Source: Entoloma clypeatum
Taxonomy: Eukaryota > Basidiomycota > Agaricomycetes > Agaricales > Entolomataceae
DNA: 64,000 bases
Direction of reading: 5' to 3'
NCBI GenBank assembly: GCA_963565915.1
Contig: OY751486.1
Location: 186,001-250,000 of the forward strand
Shown: positions 10,844 to 22,184 of the stretch, in pieces
Numbering within the stretch: the first letter of the stretch is position 1
How the letters are laid out: every line of letters begins with the position of its first letter
Position numbers and translations under genes: made by a program
The notes under the pieces: model-generated
Seen by the model: the letters and a program-made list of their open reading frames with translations, nothing else
Databases searched by the model: none
Told to the model about the DNA's origin: nothing

Positions 10844-11443
10844 ATGCCTACAATTAGCGATGCCCCTGAGTGGGTCCATCAGCGAATCATAGCTGTTGGT
10901 GACGAGACTGGACCGCGCTATGAGGCATCTTTATACGGCCCCACCAACAGTCTATTGGTCTCGTATTTTCCTGTCCTACACCGGTTCATGGTGAAACCCC
11001 AGGGAAAAATTCGTCCGGAATTTGTCAATGATGTTGATGCGACCATTCGTGCGTCTCTTGATTCATATCACGCCGAGGTCCTCCCCCGAGGTTTTGGAGG
11101 CAGTGAGATTGGGGTTGGAATTCCCGACTTTATTGTGGTCAAGGCTACCGAGTCCAAAGACAATGATCGAGTGCTTTTGGTCGTTGAGATAAAGGCATCT
11201 GATCGGTCTTTGGGGGATTCCGTGGAGCAGTTGACGAACTATCTTGAAGCATTTGCTGAAAAGTATAATAAAGAAACCCAGGAACCACTTTTTGACGTTC
11301 TCTATGGGTTACTCATCGTAGGGAAGAAGATACAACTGGTGACTTTGCCGATAAGTGGACACGTTGGAACAAGCGGGCTACTGGGCATCACTAATGGAGC
11401 GGTTCATGCATTTTTAAACAACATTGCTACAGCCAATATGTAA
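10844..11443 (+). CDS. Small PD-(D/E)XK-like nuclease-fold protein
   Basis: The ATG at 10844 follows a likely 5'UTR intron (GTATGT at about 10795 to TAG at 10841). The product is 199 residues. GIPDF (Asp about 95) and, about 20 residues later, LLVVEIKAS (Glu 116, Lys 118) have the order and hydrophobic setting of the PD..(D/E)xK active site of restriction-endonuclease-fold enzymes. A helix-rich stretch follows (QLTNYLEAFAEKYN). No DNA-binding domain is evident. Fold assignment is from motif reading only. A roughly 50-bp inverted copy of its codons about 130-147 occurs at 11473-11522. It sits right of the Pack-MULE-like element. Confidence 0.6.
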   Translation: MPTISDAPEWVHQRIIAVGDETGPRYEASLYGPTNSLLVSYFPVLHRFMVKPQGKIRPEFVNDVDATIRASLDSYHAEVLPRGFGGSEIGVGIPDFIVVKATESKDNDRVLLVVEIKASDRSLGDSVEQLTNYLEAFAEKYNKETQEPLFDVLYGLLIVGKKIQLVTLPISGHVGTSGLLGITNGAVHAFLNNIATANM

Positions 11444-11472
11444 AAGTAGAACTTGAATTGCACTGGCTCTGT

Positions 11473-11745
11473 CCGAATTCCTCTTTATTATACTTCTCAG
11501 CAAATGCTTCAAGATAGTTCGTGACGGAAAGGGTCGGATTTCCTGCCATGCATGCAAGTGGCAGTCGAGGTGGGTCAAGGTCGAGAGTAACGCCGTTTTT
11601 CAGGCCCCTAGGCCTCGCAGGGCGCCGCTAATTGATGAGCACGAATTCCCCTCCCCTCCCCAACTTCATTCATTCTTTATCTCGGACCCTGAACGCAAGA
11701 AGATCTTATGAAACGACTTATACTTGTAGCTATCGCTTTCTCCTT
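11473..11745 (+). pseudogene. Chimeric inverted fragment: nuclease gene piece plus zinc-finger gene C-terminus
   Basis: Bases 11473-11522 are the reverse complement of part of the nuclease gene (11233-11282). Bases 11520-11745 are the reverse complement of the 3' end of the minus-strand zinc-finger gene. The latter part still encodes RISCHACKWQSRWVKVESN and runs to the same stop codon with only a few amino-acid changes. No start or upstream exon is attached. Confidence 0.7.
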
Positions 11746-12065
11746 CATTCATTGTTGGAATGTGTCGGACCTGTTTTTATCATGTATCCGACACTGCATT
11801 GTTTTAACATGTAATCCCACACGTCTTGAATCCAGATGCAGCCAAGATCTTTAGCCTAATTATGGTGATTTGATTGTGGAAAAAGCATATGTTCCCACAA
11901 TCCACTCAGAGGTCGGAAATGAAATGTCCACACTCATTCCGACCAAATTGGCCTCTAGTGTGACGTAGACGTATGGAAACGAACCATTCTTTATGAAGGT
12001 ATACTAAGGAGGATCTAATGCTTTAGAATCCATAAGCAGATTATCGCCGATCGCAGCTGTTCGCG
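11746..12065. other. Intergenic, nothing recognised
   Basis: AT-rich stretch between the chimeric fragment and repeat copy B. I see no ORF, hairpin or repeat that stands out. Confidence 0.5.
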
Positions 12066-13142
12066 AGATAGGGCAGAAATGATCGTTTTTGGTTTCCGAC
12101 CTGATGCGATGCCTTTTTCTGGATCCAGGGATGGCGTCTCGGCGATCGGTGATTTTTATTTCTGACGGCCCTGGCCCGCTTCACGTAAATCAGCGACTGA
12201 ATTGGAACATGCCGCTCCGGCAGATGCCGAATCGGAGACTCAACGTAACTTTTTAAGTTCCTGCCAGCTGTCCACTCCTTCCTTCCCACCGTCTTCGTCG
12301 GGGCCCCCTTTGCAGTAAGGGGGTTCATTCTTGGGCTTGCCCGAAGTCCGGCGGCGACGGGCCTGGCGTCTCTTGCTTGCATGAGACGTTACACACGGCT
12401 GGTATAGCCGTGTTGTGGCGGGCGAGCCCGAGGGGTGGCGGGACACGTCTTATGACGCGTTTTTTTGCAGTGTACAAACGGTCGACTTGCGACCGTCGTC
12501 GTCGGGGCCCCCTTTGCAGTAAGGGGGTTCATTCTTGGGCTTGCCCGAAGTCCGGCGGCGACGGGCCTAGCGTCTCTTGCTTGCATGAGACGTTAAACAC
12601 GGCTGGTATAGCCGTGTTGTGGCGGGCGAGCCCGAGGGGTGGGGGGGGTTTTGTAGGGTACAACAGACCTCCTTGAGACCGTCATGCGTAGGGGGCCCTG
12701 CATAACAACGCCTGTACCGCCCGGTGGACTTCGCCCTTGTTACAGCGCCGAGTCGGGTTTGAGGCCGACCTTGGACACAAACAGGCTCAGCGCAGTGCGA
12801 GGGCGCAGACTATCTGGCGCCATGGAGAGTGCAGGCTAAGAAATTCAGCTTCAGCTCTATATACATGAGGGTGTGAATAAAATAACGATCTGAACCCGAA
12901 CTACTTCGGGCGAATAAGGTCTTCGCTCACAGTGTATTGGTGATTACGTAGAAGTAGGTATCTATCTAGTACTAGTGGCAATTGGTGTACACCCACGTAA
13001 ATAGGTGTTTCCTTCGCCGTATAATGTGAATACTAGAGATGACCGTTTATGGTCAGGGACAAAGGCTGGGGAATTAACCTTTTATGTCCAAAACGCACAG
13101 AAAATCACAATAGTTCAGACGGCCCAAAATGACCCGAGCATC
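12066..13142. repeat. Copy B of the palindromic element (left arm missing)
   Basis: This aligns with 5171-6247 over 1077 bp at a constant offset of 6895, so without net gaps, and with only a handful of substitutions near its left end. It includes the tandem hairpin units and the right 195-bp arm, but the left arm is absent. The flanks after 13142 and 6247 differ, fixing the end of the duplication. Such identity implies recent duplication or gene conversion. Confidence 0.9.
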
Positions 13143-13234
13143 AATAAACATCTTCACACAACCAAATCAAACTCCACGTCTGTGTACCGGTATATAAATT
13201 GTTGACCCAAAAAAACAAACAAATCAAAGTCGAC

Positions 13235-16021
13235 ATGGACAAGGGTCCTGGCGTTGGTGTCGGAGCAACGATCACGTGAGTTATGAAATTTTCAATCCTT
13301 ATCTTCATCCATCATCAGTGCAGAAATCTCAAGAGCCATGCCCCGTCAAAATCAGCCTATTTTCTTGACCAAAGCGATCACCGAGTTCACCATCCCTGTG
13401 GTGTCGTGGGCCCCCACAAGACAGGACTGGGTGGCGTTAAGGGAGCAGATGAGGATGGTATACACGCCCCCTCGAAACATAAAACTAATGGGACAGGACT
13501 TCCTACGAATCATGGGGCGACTCCCAGATAGGGGATCCGGCGGTTTGTTATATCTCCCGGCGCGGTATGGTGGGCTCTGGCGTCGCCTCATTTATGGGGC
13601 TTTATATTGGGAGAAGATGTATGATAAGTGGGAGAGTATGGTAAAAGTCGAGAATCCCCTCAACCCCCGAGATGTAGCCATAGTGACCTTGAGAGACAAT
13701 GCAGCCGTCAGGCTGGTCCAATACCTCCTCTCCCGGCGAATCATCTTGCAGGAGGTGTTCCTGCAACGATTCAAGGCAGGAGAGCCACCAAAGGAGTTAC
13801 GATCCTTCATCGAATTTGGGATTAGAGATTATCGGGACTGGCTTTGCGTTGGCATTTCTGACGCGAAGGCGGAGGGGGCGAAGTACCTCAGATATGACCC
13901 TACTGATCCAAGCAACGAGGAACTTTTCAGTGCGTATTCCCGTTGCTGACACTGCGAGCACATTCACAGCTTTGCAGAGACAGGATATGACGAACATCTC
14001 CCCGAACTTGATCCACCAGCTGATGATGGCTGGTGGAACGGCGACATCACACATGTCGACTTCCAGCAGTTGTTCACCAGGTTGAAGAGAGTAGCGGTCA
14101 ATGAGGTGATTGCACAGTTGGAAAGAGGGGAACATTTTTCCCTCTTTAACAGCCAGTCAGAGGAACCTGATGCGTGGGTCGAGGGTCACGAGCCAACGGT
14201 AGGGTTATTCTCCATTCCTTTTGAGAGATTCTTGATGAAAGGTATAAACAATCAAATGAGCAGTGGATGACTTATCCGCGGCAGGAGCCGATCCACGCGA
14301 AGACCCTGTCGGCTATCTAACGGAATTCATTGACCGATTCCCCAGACTCGAGGATGCCCGGCAAGACATGCACTTTGAGCTGTGTCATTTGCTCGGGCAG
14401 GGTCCAGAGCAAGACGTTTGGGAAGATGTGCTGGAAAAATTGGGGGAAGGTCTCGGAGTGACAGAGTTCTTTGCCAAACTCTTTCCTAATCAGCCTGGCT
14501 TAGGTGAAGGCCAACGGTCAAATGCATCAACCCCAGGCGCAGAAGGAATGGCGAAAGAGCCAGCGTGGCCGGGCATATCAGGGGGTGAGCCAGGCCTTAT
14601 GTTTGATTTGGAGGACTTATCTGATGTTCTCTTGCCAGACGATGGCCCAACAGGGATGAATGAATTCCCTGCTGCAGCGGTCAAGGCGATCATGACCCGG
14701 TTGTGCCACCCGGAAGAAGATCTCGAGTTGATGGAAGCGCACACGTTACTCACCTCCCTTCTGGGCAAAGGGAGTGAGGGTTTGGTGGGTGATCTAATTG
14801 ATGACTGCATCCAGGATCCGTCAGGGGATAGTCGGAAAGAACAAGATGCAGCCGTCAATGATGCCTCAGCAGCTTGGCATTTGATGAAAGCTAAGTTGGC
14901 GGTGGCCACCAACGACAAGGATGATTCTCCGCACTCATGTATGTATCCTCAAACAGAGATCGTAACACTAACTGCCTCTCGCAGTAGAAAGGCAATCCTC
15001 AAAACGGGAATCCTCACAAAATTCTGAGGAGACCGATCCTGGCTCTCGTAAGCATTCACTAGGTATTAGGTGGCCGCCCACCTTGGAACCAGAGGCCAAT
15101 ATGACTGTTGGTATGTTGTCTTTTGACCTTGTCCCATACATGGCCTCAGGCATGCATTATGGAAGATGACGAGCCGCTGCGATCCCCAGAGTCAGGTGAG
15201 TTCCTTTCGATACGGACGCCGCGTCTAAGTCAAACGAATCACTCCACACAGCCCCGGGCAGTTCAAACCATGCAGTCCAAGGGACAGCAGGGAGTAAGGG
15301 TGATGATTCCCCACCTGGTGCGCAGGGGGAGCCTCATCCTACGATATCTAACTCATCAGCCGGCCACAGGTAAGAGGACGACAGAGAGCCCAGACCTCGG
15401 AGACCAAATGAACATCGGTAGGTTCTCGTTCCCCTTGTTTGAGTATATTCACAGACATTTGTGTGGGACAAGACCAGGAAGGTGAACCCGAGTTGTCGCC
15501 AAAACTACCTGGGACAAATGCCGGTGCCATTGAAGGGGATGGGGAAGAAGAGCGAGATGTTCCCACAACCGGTACGTACTTGAAGGTTCAATTCCAAGAC
15601 GCTAAAGTCAGGGCCAGGGGTTGCGAGGGCTGGGGGCTCCGAAGACGTGGAAAGAATGGACGTCGGTGGGTGGCCGTTCAAGTTGGTCTGTACATTCACT
15701 AAAGGACCCTTGTGCAAAGACACAGAAGATAGACTCCTGCCGTCAGGGCAGCCGTCTGACAGGTTTGAGCACACCATCGAGGGGGGTGAGAAGGAAACAC
15801 CTATACCTGGTAGGTGACTAGTACTACGACATCCCCCAACTTAGACCATCGTAGACGTAGATAATGGAGGGGGTACGTCGGGCGATGGGGCGGGTACCCA
15901 AGAAGGCACTGATACCAGCCTCGCTCCCCTCACCCAACCGAACCAGGAGGAGGAGGACGAGCTCGAACGACAACAGTTCCTGGCACAGTACGATGCAGAG
16001 CTAAGAAGCCGGGTCGCATAG
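13235..16021 (+). CDS. Unrecognised multi-exon gene, acidic Ser/Pro-rich C-terminal half
   Basis: Splicing that keeps the frame open: exon 13235-13275, intron 13276-13318, exon to 13929, intron 13930-13977, exon to 14241, intron 14242-14284, exon to 14938, intron 14939-14984 (branch ACTAAC), exon from 14985 to about 15110. Further short exons around 15167-15190, 15252-15368 and 15467-15575 are likely, and the last ends at a TAG at 16019-16021. Introns are 40-50 nt. The N-terminal 200 residues are basic and globular (ARYGGLWRRLIYGALYWEKM). The later part is acidic (FDLEDLSDVLLPDD) and then Ser/Pro/Gly-rich. No family recognised. An alternative start is the ATG at 13338. The 3' exons are less certain than the first five. 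Confidence 0.6.
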
Positions 16022-16385
16022 GAGGAAGTTTTGTGAATGTTTTGAAATCCGGGCTGATATCTTTATCACGCAAATGGCTGCCCATTCTTTTTATTGCTTT
16101 GTACTATGAACATGTAAAAGGACATAATGTTTGGCATTTAAAGGGGTATATCATCGATTGGAGTTTAGATGTGCTCGACAAACAATTTCATGAAGGGGAT
16201 TGAATTTAGATGATGAAGGTGTGTGGCTTTGACAAGTCGATGCTGCGGCGCGACGCTGTTGCATACCAGCCTAGTAAGGTTCATAGCTGTCGTGCCGCAG
16301 CACATGTGCCTCATGGGCGCCATGAGGACAACCGCTTAAAAGGAATGCGACTGACATTGTTAGCTGGCCTGATCCAACACCTACC
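16022..16385. promoter_or_regulatory. Intergenic region upstream of the dioxygenase gene
   Basis: About 360 bp without an ORF. It must hold the 3' end of the preceding gene and the promoter of the next. A TTTAAAGG-like stretch near 16137 and TTAAAAGG near 16336 are the only TATA-like words I see. Confidence 0.35.
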
Positions 16386-17970
16386 ATGACTGCTACGCCT
16401 TTAAACGCCACACCGATCTTTAACTTGGATGGCTGGATCGCGAGGGGCGTTGACCAGGCCCAGAAACATTCCTACGAGCGGGACGTGGATTTGAGTGATC
16501 TTACTGATCTACCTGAAACGGATGATGATAAGGGTGATTTTGTGAGTTCCACAACCATCACATGAGGTGGAACTAAAGTGTACCATAGGGAGACAAACTG
16601 AAGCTGTCACCTGACACAGGAGAGCACTTCCCTCGGCCGATACCCTCAGGGCCTGAGGGCTTCCAGAAAATGAGCAAAAACCAAAAGCGCACGCGGAAGA
16701 GCCGAGAAACACGCAGAGTGCGCAGGAAGAAGACTCAAGTGGATAATCAAACGAGCCAAAAGCAAATCGCGCAAAAGAAGCGTGCCATCACACTTGAATC
16801 GGGCCAGGCACTGGATGCACACCAAACCGGCGTGGAGTTAATGCCTGCTAGCGGCTCAATCTGGTACAATGGACAACGTGACCATAAGCAACAGGTCCGG
16901 TATTCGCTCAAGGAGTTAAGGTCAGATCCATACGAAATGGAATACGTAGACTGGGACGGGCAGTAAGTGACTGATGTATGTTCAACTATGTCCCCTATCC
17001 TGATCAATGTCCAAGTACGGTTCGGCCAATATGTGAGGCCAGCCCAACTCGACGAATTATTGGCATGTTGGCTGGAGCGCCGGATGACGGGTGGAAGGAT
17101 GTGCAACGCGGGGCAGCACTCGCCGTCGAACGTCTTTCTGACAGGTTGAGCGCTATTGGTGGTGGGAAGGGGCATCGACGTGGCGCATTCGACGCGCTTG
17201 CATTTGGCATTTCATATGGAGGAGGCCAAAAGGTCCGTGCTCCGCTGTCAAAGTCAGGTGTATTTACAAGGATGTCCAGGCACCAAGTAACGTAGCGTTT
17301 CCAGAAAGCCAAAGATTGGCGGTGCAGGAATTTTTGGACGATAGCAGTATTGGGAGAATATCGGGATACACCAACCGTAGGTTTCGCCACCACATGTTAA
17401 CTATCGGTGGTTACCTCATTCTCAGAAATCTATGCTGCATACTCGCCCGTCAATCACAAAGATTCAGAAGACCTGCTTCAAGAGCTCATCATACGAGACC
17501 CACGGCTTCAGCGCAACTTTGTGAACAGCGTCTGGGCATGTGCAACGGTCAACCTCGGTCCCCAAACAGTCGCGATCAAACATCGGGACAAGAAGAACAA
17601 GCTCACTGGGTGGTGTTCCATCACAGCGTTGTCAGGGAATTTTGATGACCGGGAGGGCGGACACCTGGTGATATGGGACTTAAATTTGGTCATCCGGTTC
17701 CCAGCGGGCTCTACCATCCTCATTCCCTCGGCCCTCCTCGCCCACTCAAATACCACCATTTCGACAACAGAAACACATTACTCATTTGTCCAGTATACAT
17801 CAGGAGCTCTTTTCCTATGGGCTGCCAATGGTTTCCAGGCTAAAGCCCAGTATCTGGCCTCCCTGACGATGCCTGAAATCCTGGCCCGGGAAAAGGAGGA
17901 TTCCCTCCGTCGAGCAACGCTCGTCGACTCATTCCTACCTTTCGCCAAATTCCAAGACAAAGAACTTTGA
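16386..17970 (+). CDS. TET/JBP-like 2-oxoglutarate/Fe(II) dioxygenase
   Basis: Five exons (16386-16541, 16589-16962, 17016-17232, 17280-17376, 17426-17970) join in frame to 462 residues. The order is an acidic N-terminus, a basic KKxR-rich linker (about 80-115), a conserved region with RRIIGMLAGAPDD and FGISYGGGQK, then the double-stranded beta-helix: HRD iron motif at about 334-336, GGHLVIWDLNLVIRFPAGST, and distal His about 388 in AHSNT. This matches the agaricomycete TET/JBP-like dioxygenase expansion often linked to KDZ transposons; family members oxidise 5-methylcytosine. The residue 11 after the distal His, where I expect the 2-oxoglutarate-binding Arg (ETRYSF-type context), is His here (ETHYSF), which may impair co-substrate binding. 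The gene structure otherwise looks intact. Family call from memory of the motif pattern; activity uncertain. Confidence 0.7.
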
Positions 17971-18056
17971 TTCTACAGGAGATGATGTCGCGGATGCACC
18001 CAGTGACAAACTCTGAGCATAGTCAATAAGCGGAGAGAGGCGTTCATTTGCTATTA

Positions 18057-18981
18057 CAGCGCTTCCGGAAATTCTTGTCCACGTGCTTTTCCGTCGAGAA
18101 AATTGTAAAAATTCAGAAAAAAAGAAAGTCCTGTTGGAAGAGGTCTCTGCCCCAATCCTACGACATATTTAACATGGCATATTGCAAAGTCAGTGCCGAT
18201 ATGAAGCAGTGTGCCCTACAGTTGCTCCAGGAAGGCTGGGAACTCGAAAAAATTGCAACCGGCGAACCGCCCTTGGCGTCTCCTCGAGAAGCATTGACTG
18301 CTGGGGTGACAACTACAATATACTTGGGTGTGTTGACCCACATTTATCCTTGCGCGGGTGTCGCCGTCTTGTGAATGCAAACACCATTGTTGACCTTCAG
18401 CAGCTGATCCAAGAGACACCAATTTGTTCCCTGACGAGATCACTACTGTAATATGATATCAAGATATCCACCAGTGCCCTTCATACAAATCTCATCAACC
18501 TTGGCCTCACTTGTCGCAAGGTTATGGCTGCTTCTACTCTGCTTCTGAGGTGGATTTCGCAGAGCTCTGTAAGTTATCACGGCACAATGCAAGGCTTTCA
18601 CTTACCCCAGCATATCGATGGCTCCGTTTCGGCACTTTCTGCCTCAACCTCTTGATCATTGAAGAAGTCTGGGCACAACCCCCATTCCTCCGTGAGTTGT
18701 CGGGGGATCGGGTTTCTGATGGGGGGAATTGTCTCGGCCGGGAAGGAGGAGCACTTCCAGGCCCATCCTCGCGATGCTGATCTTCAGACAACATGGAGGA
18801 TTAATGAGAATCGTCGTCGGAGACCTGCTCCATGACTCAGGGTATAAAACGAGTGGTGTAGATTCAGTTCTAACAAGTCTGAGAGTCGGTAGTCTGCAGC
18901 GCGATGTTTTTCTATTTTTCTGAATTTTTTACAATCTTTCTCGACAAAACAACACGTGGACAAGAATTTCCGGAAGCGCTG
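18057..18981. mobile_element. Tc1/mariner-type element with 70-bp TIRs and TA duplication
   Basis: The ends 18057-18128 and 18910-18981 are inverted repeats starting CAGCGCTTCCGG, and a TA dinucleotide lies directly outside each end (18055-18056, 18982-18983). This is the target duplication expected for Tc1/mariner. Length is 925 bp, shorter than an autonomous element. The interior carries remnants of a transposase. Confidence 0.8.
18174..18540 (+). pseudogene. Tc1/mariner transposase N-terminus, frameshifted
   Basis: The start reads MAYCKVSADMKQCALQLLQ, the typical opening of the paired-type helix-turn-helix of agaricomycete Tc1/mariner transposases. The frame then changes near 18255; the continuation ALGVSSRSID and LVNANTIVDLQQLIQ lies in another frame, and a third piece reads ALHTNLINLGLTCR. 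No DDE catalytic region is present, so it is dead. Confidence 0.75.
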
Positions 18982-18984
18982 TAA

Positions 18985-20245
18985 ACACGAAGCACGGGTT
19001 AGGGCCTGTGCGACAGCAGCACGTGTATGCCCTATCGATTTCATCGATGTGATTGTGACTCGACATAGAGAATCAGGTGTGGGCACGCCCTTCCTCATTT
19101 CTTGATTTCTCGTTCCATGACAGCAAACGAGGCGGCCACGAAGATGTAGTTATGTTACCGAGAAGTATGATAGTTCTATTGAGGAAATATACATACTTGT
19201 GCGTCGCGCCTCCCTCGTCATGATAAATAATTCAAGCTACAATGAATTGAAAACATACCTTACATCGATAGCACAGGTGACCCGGTACAAGCCCTAACCT
19301 CTCTGGCATCCCCCCGTCACCTCGCGAGGCCCCTCAGATCGAAGTCACCTTTGAGATTGACGCCAATGGTATCTCGAAGGGTCGACGTGGGCGGTTTCCC
19401 AGTGCATCTGCATTGTCTGATCGCCCAAGGAGTTGGGTGGCTGTGCCGGTTCAGCCGCCTTCGTCGCGGAATCGTGTGGTGGGTGTAATAGTGCATCTGT
19501 GTCGTTTCGTCGTCGTAGGAGTGGGGTGGGGGGGGCTTTCAGGTGTTCCAGGCTTCGTTCAGTCGCCTCGTCTCGTCTGGTTTCGTCGTTGACGGATTGG
19601 TGTGGTGTATCTCCCAGGATAACCGTCTCGTTTCCTCGCTGAGGACAACGTGGCGGGTTTCCTAGCGTTGCTGTTCCGTTCCCTCGTCGACGGAGCCTGA
19701 TGAGAGGTGTCCTGATGCATTCAGAGCCCCAGACGTAGTATTGATACATCACAGTTCTGTAACTATAGCATGTCTGTGTTGCATCTACATCATCAATCAC
19801 AGCCCGATCTGGTTTGGATCATCAAGCTTACCACACCCTTGCTACTGAGTCCCAGTCAAAATCGGCCCTAGTAGGGACCTGGGCTAATCCGAAAAAGTAG
19901 GGTCTGATTGGGGAAAACCAGGTCGGGGCAAGATCTCGTGGGGACGGGCTAGACCACCCGTCACCTGGATTGCTCGGTTTCGGGTCGCATGACGTAAATT
20001 GCTCCAAATCTGCGGTACGAAGTCCACGTGTGTCGATAGTAAAAATATGATCTAATCAAGATATACAAACCATCAAAAATGGTAGACTCGTTCCTTCGTT
20101 TTCCACTATCACATCCTGTTCGCCGGGGACATGGATTGGAAGCGATTACTACACATGAGGTAAGTATTGGGGACGTAACGTGACAAATGGAAATCGAGTA
20201 CATGATATATAGGTGGGTCGGCGTGTTGGGGAGTGGTCATTGTGC
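18985..20245. other. Intergenic; includes GC-rich degenerate repeat 19430-19720
   Basis: No credible gene. On the minus strand, 19345-19800 reads as an Arg/Pro/Asp/Thr-rich string with repeated RRRxx motifs, similar in style to the tandem region at 39560-39900; the two may be distant copies of one repeat. Confidence 0.4.
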
Positions 20246-20246
20246 A

Positions 20247-20830
20247 CTAACATCCTGTTCTCACCCCGGACATTTGTGCTGAATACACGGACGACTTACC
20301 CACTCGAAGAGGTTCGAATTTCCGCCCGTCAAACCTCTTTCGTGCCGTCGACTGACTATGTTTCAGCTTAGTACCGAACGACCCCTCCAGATGGGTAGCA
20401 ACCCGCGTGTGTCGTTCGCCGTAGGTGAAAATTTCGGCCTTGTTGACGACCTTCTCCGCAGGATTCGACCGCTCGGGACATGGAGGAGGTAAGTGGGCCG
20501 CGAGCTTCAGCTCATTGCGTCCGTTGAAGACCTTAGCAGTCCAGTGCCCGCCCCCGCCCGAATGATCGCCTCCGCTAGTGATGTGTTTAGCGCTACCGAC
20601 GCACAGAAAGAAGCACGTACTGGATCGTGACATTCTGCGCCCTCAGCTTCCTAAAAACAGGCCCCATTCGTTCCACCAAATCGTCTGCGAACGCCCGTGC
20701 CACGATTCTATCCCTCCCCGACATCGCGTTTGTGGCCCATACTCTCAATCTTTGGTAAAACATCGCGGCCAATAGTCGAGGCGGGGCTGAGCGGTGTTCT
20801 AGGGCGCGGAAGTAGTAGATGTGGTTAAAT
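20247..20830 (-). pseudogene. Hypothetical protein remnant with a frameshift
   Basis: Two minus-strand ORFs overlap at 20593-20633. The upstream one contains RVWATNAMSGRDRIVARAFA and the downstream one GRNELKLAAHLPPPCPERS and RHTRVATHLEGSFGTKLKH. Both look protein-like, but they are in different frames without convincing splice sites between them. The upstream ORF is open to 21111, though its first part is poorer in composition. No family recognised. Confidence 0.3.
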
Positions 20831-21111
20831 AATGGTGCCTCTAACGATGTAAGCAGTAGCTTGAGGCTTAAAATCTCAACTATTTCTCGCATTGTAAGCA
20901 ATTCCCGCCAAGGCATGGAACTGGGAGAAAGTGATGACAGAGACATGAAAAGAACGGCAGAAGACAGTTGCACAGTAGGTAGATCCTCTCCTCTACACTC
21001 CTTAATATCCCATCTCCTGGCTTCCACAACTCTCCAAATCCCTTCGGACCGCATATGGTCTACTCTATATATCTCCTGGTATGTGTCTTGACCCTCTATA
21101 TGTATATCCAA

Positions 21112-22040
21112 TGGTTGGATCTGATGGTAGGTGAGAAATCCATCATTTTTGGATCACCTCCTCACCTTTGCAATTTGCACCCCTTCCATCGCTTCTACAG
21201 GCAGCGCTACCGACGCTTGGAGGCCTCCCTATGCACAGTAACATTATACAGGGTCTGCCCTGACCACATGGGTCCATATAATCACTGTATGCCATGTCCA
21301 GGTAAGCACTTACACCAATTTACAGATTCACTTGTATCACCATCTTCCCTTTGCTGCGAGGCTTCTATGACACCTTACCACTGGTTATATACCCATATAG
21401 GTCTTTTCTACCAGTAGGATCTAGGGAGATACTTCCCAGATCACCTTCCAGAAGGTATGTTCTCCTCCTCCCCCCCTATGACTTCAATGCCTCTGTCACT
21501 CACTTCAACTTAAGGCACAGGCTTATATCCTCTTCTTGAAAGCTCCAGGTACTGATAGGGCCTCTTAGGAATGCCTTTTGGCCATATCTCCATTGCTGGG
21601 GAATTAGTTCTCCTCCTCCTCATCAGAAATGCGCTTTTTTGATGGTTAATGCTTCTTCTCTCCTCTCCTACATGTTCCCACATATACTATATGCATAATA
21701 CATCAAACATTTGCCAAATAAATGATGACTAGAGCCCTCCTCTGATGAGGGGTGGTCAGGATGCCCTATGTATACTATATATCTAATAGACAGCCTACAT
21801 GGCCCTTGTAGGGGTCATATACCTCACAGAAACACTATATAATGATGATATATTTGGATACATAATGTAAAGTATGGAAAAAACGAAGATTATCGAGCTC
21901 ATCGTGCGTGGCAGCGAGCGTGCAATAGCCGAGGAACGGTGCACACGTGGCACGACAGTGCCCGAATAGGCAAGGGGTCGTTGATGGCCGATGTGCGGGT
22001 AATGGGGGATGTGATGGCAACACATTGATCTGTAGCCAAA
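21112..22040. other. Intergenic, nothing recognised
   Basis: AT-rich with many TATA-like words and pyrimidine runs. I see no coding signal or clear repeat. Confidence 0.4.
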
Positions 22041-22052
22041 AAAGGAAGGACG

Positions 22053-22184
22053 AGGACATCATAATGCAACATCGCTAGGAGAGGGAAGGGACAGGGACAT
22101 AGAGTGGGAGACATCATAATGTACAGACATTATCATGCGAGTATGTAGGTATACCTGGGGGACATCATAAAGTGGCTACAGGGA
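22053..22184. repeat. Short tandem motif GACATCATAA; last unit repeated at 23381-23424
   Basis: GACATCATAA occurs at about 22055, 22110 and 22171, spaced about 55-60 bp. The 44-bp stretch 22141-22184, beginning GTATGTAGGTATACCTGGGG, recurs almost unchanged at 23381-23424 in the same orientation, bracketing 1.2 kb. Confidence 0.7.

Noticed and set aside
18784..19098. 104-codon minus-strand ORF at the right end of the Tc1/mariner element
   Set aside because: It covers the terminal inverted repeat and flank only; no transposase or other motif.
22053..22184. CRISPR-like spacing of GACATCATAA repeats
   Set aside because: Repeat is only 10 bp, spacing is irregular and the organism is eukaryotic; no array or cas genes.
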